NCBI RefSeq assembly: GCF_040807025.1
Contig: NC_090952.1
Coordinates: forward strand, 23,433,068-23,497,067
From: Struthio camelus
Lineage: Eukaryota > Chordata > Aves > Struthioniformes > Struthionidae
Length of the DNA stretch: 64,000 bases
Direction: 5' to 3'
Shown here: positions 63,703 to 64,000 of the stretch, piece by piece
Layout: every line of letters begins with the position of its first letter
Numbering within the stretch: the stretch's first letter is position 1
Translations under genes and position numbers: made by a program
The notes under the pieces: model-generated
Databases searched by the model: none
What the model saw: only the letters and a program-made list of their open reading frames with translations
Told to the model about the DNA's origin: nothing

Positions 63703-64000
63703 CTGAAAATAAAAATCTCACGTAAGAAAGGATATTAAACCTGTCAGAGTAGCATTTTCAGGTTCTTACCAAACAATCTTTCAACTTTGATAGCAGGAAA
63801 AAATGCTAAAATACTGTTCATAATCAAAGACAAGTGAGATATAAAAGACCATTTTGTGCTGATGTGTCTGTGCCCAGCAAAGTGATCAAACACTTTAACA
63901 ACAGTTTAATTGCTGTGGGTAACAACTGTTTTTGAAAACAGTTACTGAACTATGGCCTTCTCAGCTCCTTGTGGAGATTTTATGGCTTGTGCTGGTGGCA
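63703..64000 (-). other. HPRT1: HPRT1 intron 5 (partial)
   Basis: Intronic sequence upstream of exon 6 on the - strand. I looked for the 18-nt exon 5 (encoding NVLIVE in human) and did not find it, so it lies beyond the right edge. Confidence 0.85.

Noticed and set aside
63760-63800. Possible HPRT1 exon 5 or 4 near a GTAAGA donor-like site on the - strand
   Set aside because: The sequence before the donor does not encode NVLIVE or the exon 4 peptide, and no acceptor fits the 18- or 66-nt exon length.

Overview
The window looks like vertebrate nuclear DNA, most likely from a bird. It carries spliced exons with consensus splice sites, long introns, CpG islands and very few transposon remnants. 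The 3' part of PABIR2 (FAM122B) lies on the + strand at the left edge, and the 3' part of HPRT1 lies on the - strand at the right edge, so the two genes converge. This is the order and orientation known from human Xq26, and the same neighbourhood lies on chicken chromosome 4 (4A in many other birds). Sparse, ancient SINE traces and a GC-rich interior fit a bird better than a turtle or crocodilian, but the latter are not excluded. Species-level identification is not possible from what I can see.

Layout. Bases 109-1660 hold the last two coding exons of PABIR2, with a tandem duplication in the intron between them, followed by an AT-rich 3' UTR with several poly(A) signals. From about 3.5 to 22 kb there is unremarkable intergenic DNA with a few fossil SINE/LINE tails. 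From about 22 to 38 kb there is a GC-rich, CpG-dense block broken by AT-rich, motif-rich islands that look like candidate regulatory elements, plus a 21-bp minisatellite (31.3-31.8 kb). A 1.8-kb minisatellite of 19/38-bp units (40.9-42.8 kb) abuts a strong CpG island (42.8-44.1 kb) that I read as a promoter. At 49.5-50.1 kb on the + strand are two clear microRNA hairpins, miR-15c and miR-16c. A second CpG island lies at 51.75-53.2 kb. The stretch from 53.2 to 57.2 kb is AT-rich and empty. HPRT1 exons 9, 8, 7 and 6 run from 58.2 to 63.7 kb on the - strand.

How the parts relate. HPRT1 is the purine-salvage enzyme and PABIR2 belongs to a family of PP2A-B55 regulators. The miR-15c/16c pair sits between them on the PABIR2 strand, where mammals carry the miR-424(322)/503 cluster. 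It is therefore the likely sauropsid counterpart of that cell-cycle-related microRNA cluster. The CpG island at 43 kb, about 6.5 kb upstream on the same strand, is the best candidate promoter for its primary transcript. I found no additional protein-coding gene. The long open frames in the GC-rich block and in the minisatellites are best explained by composition and repetition.
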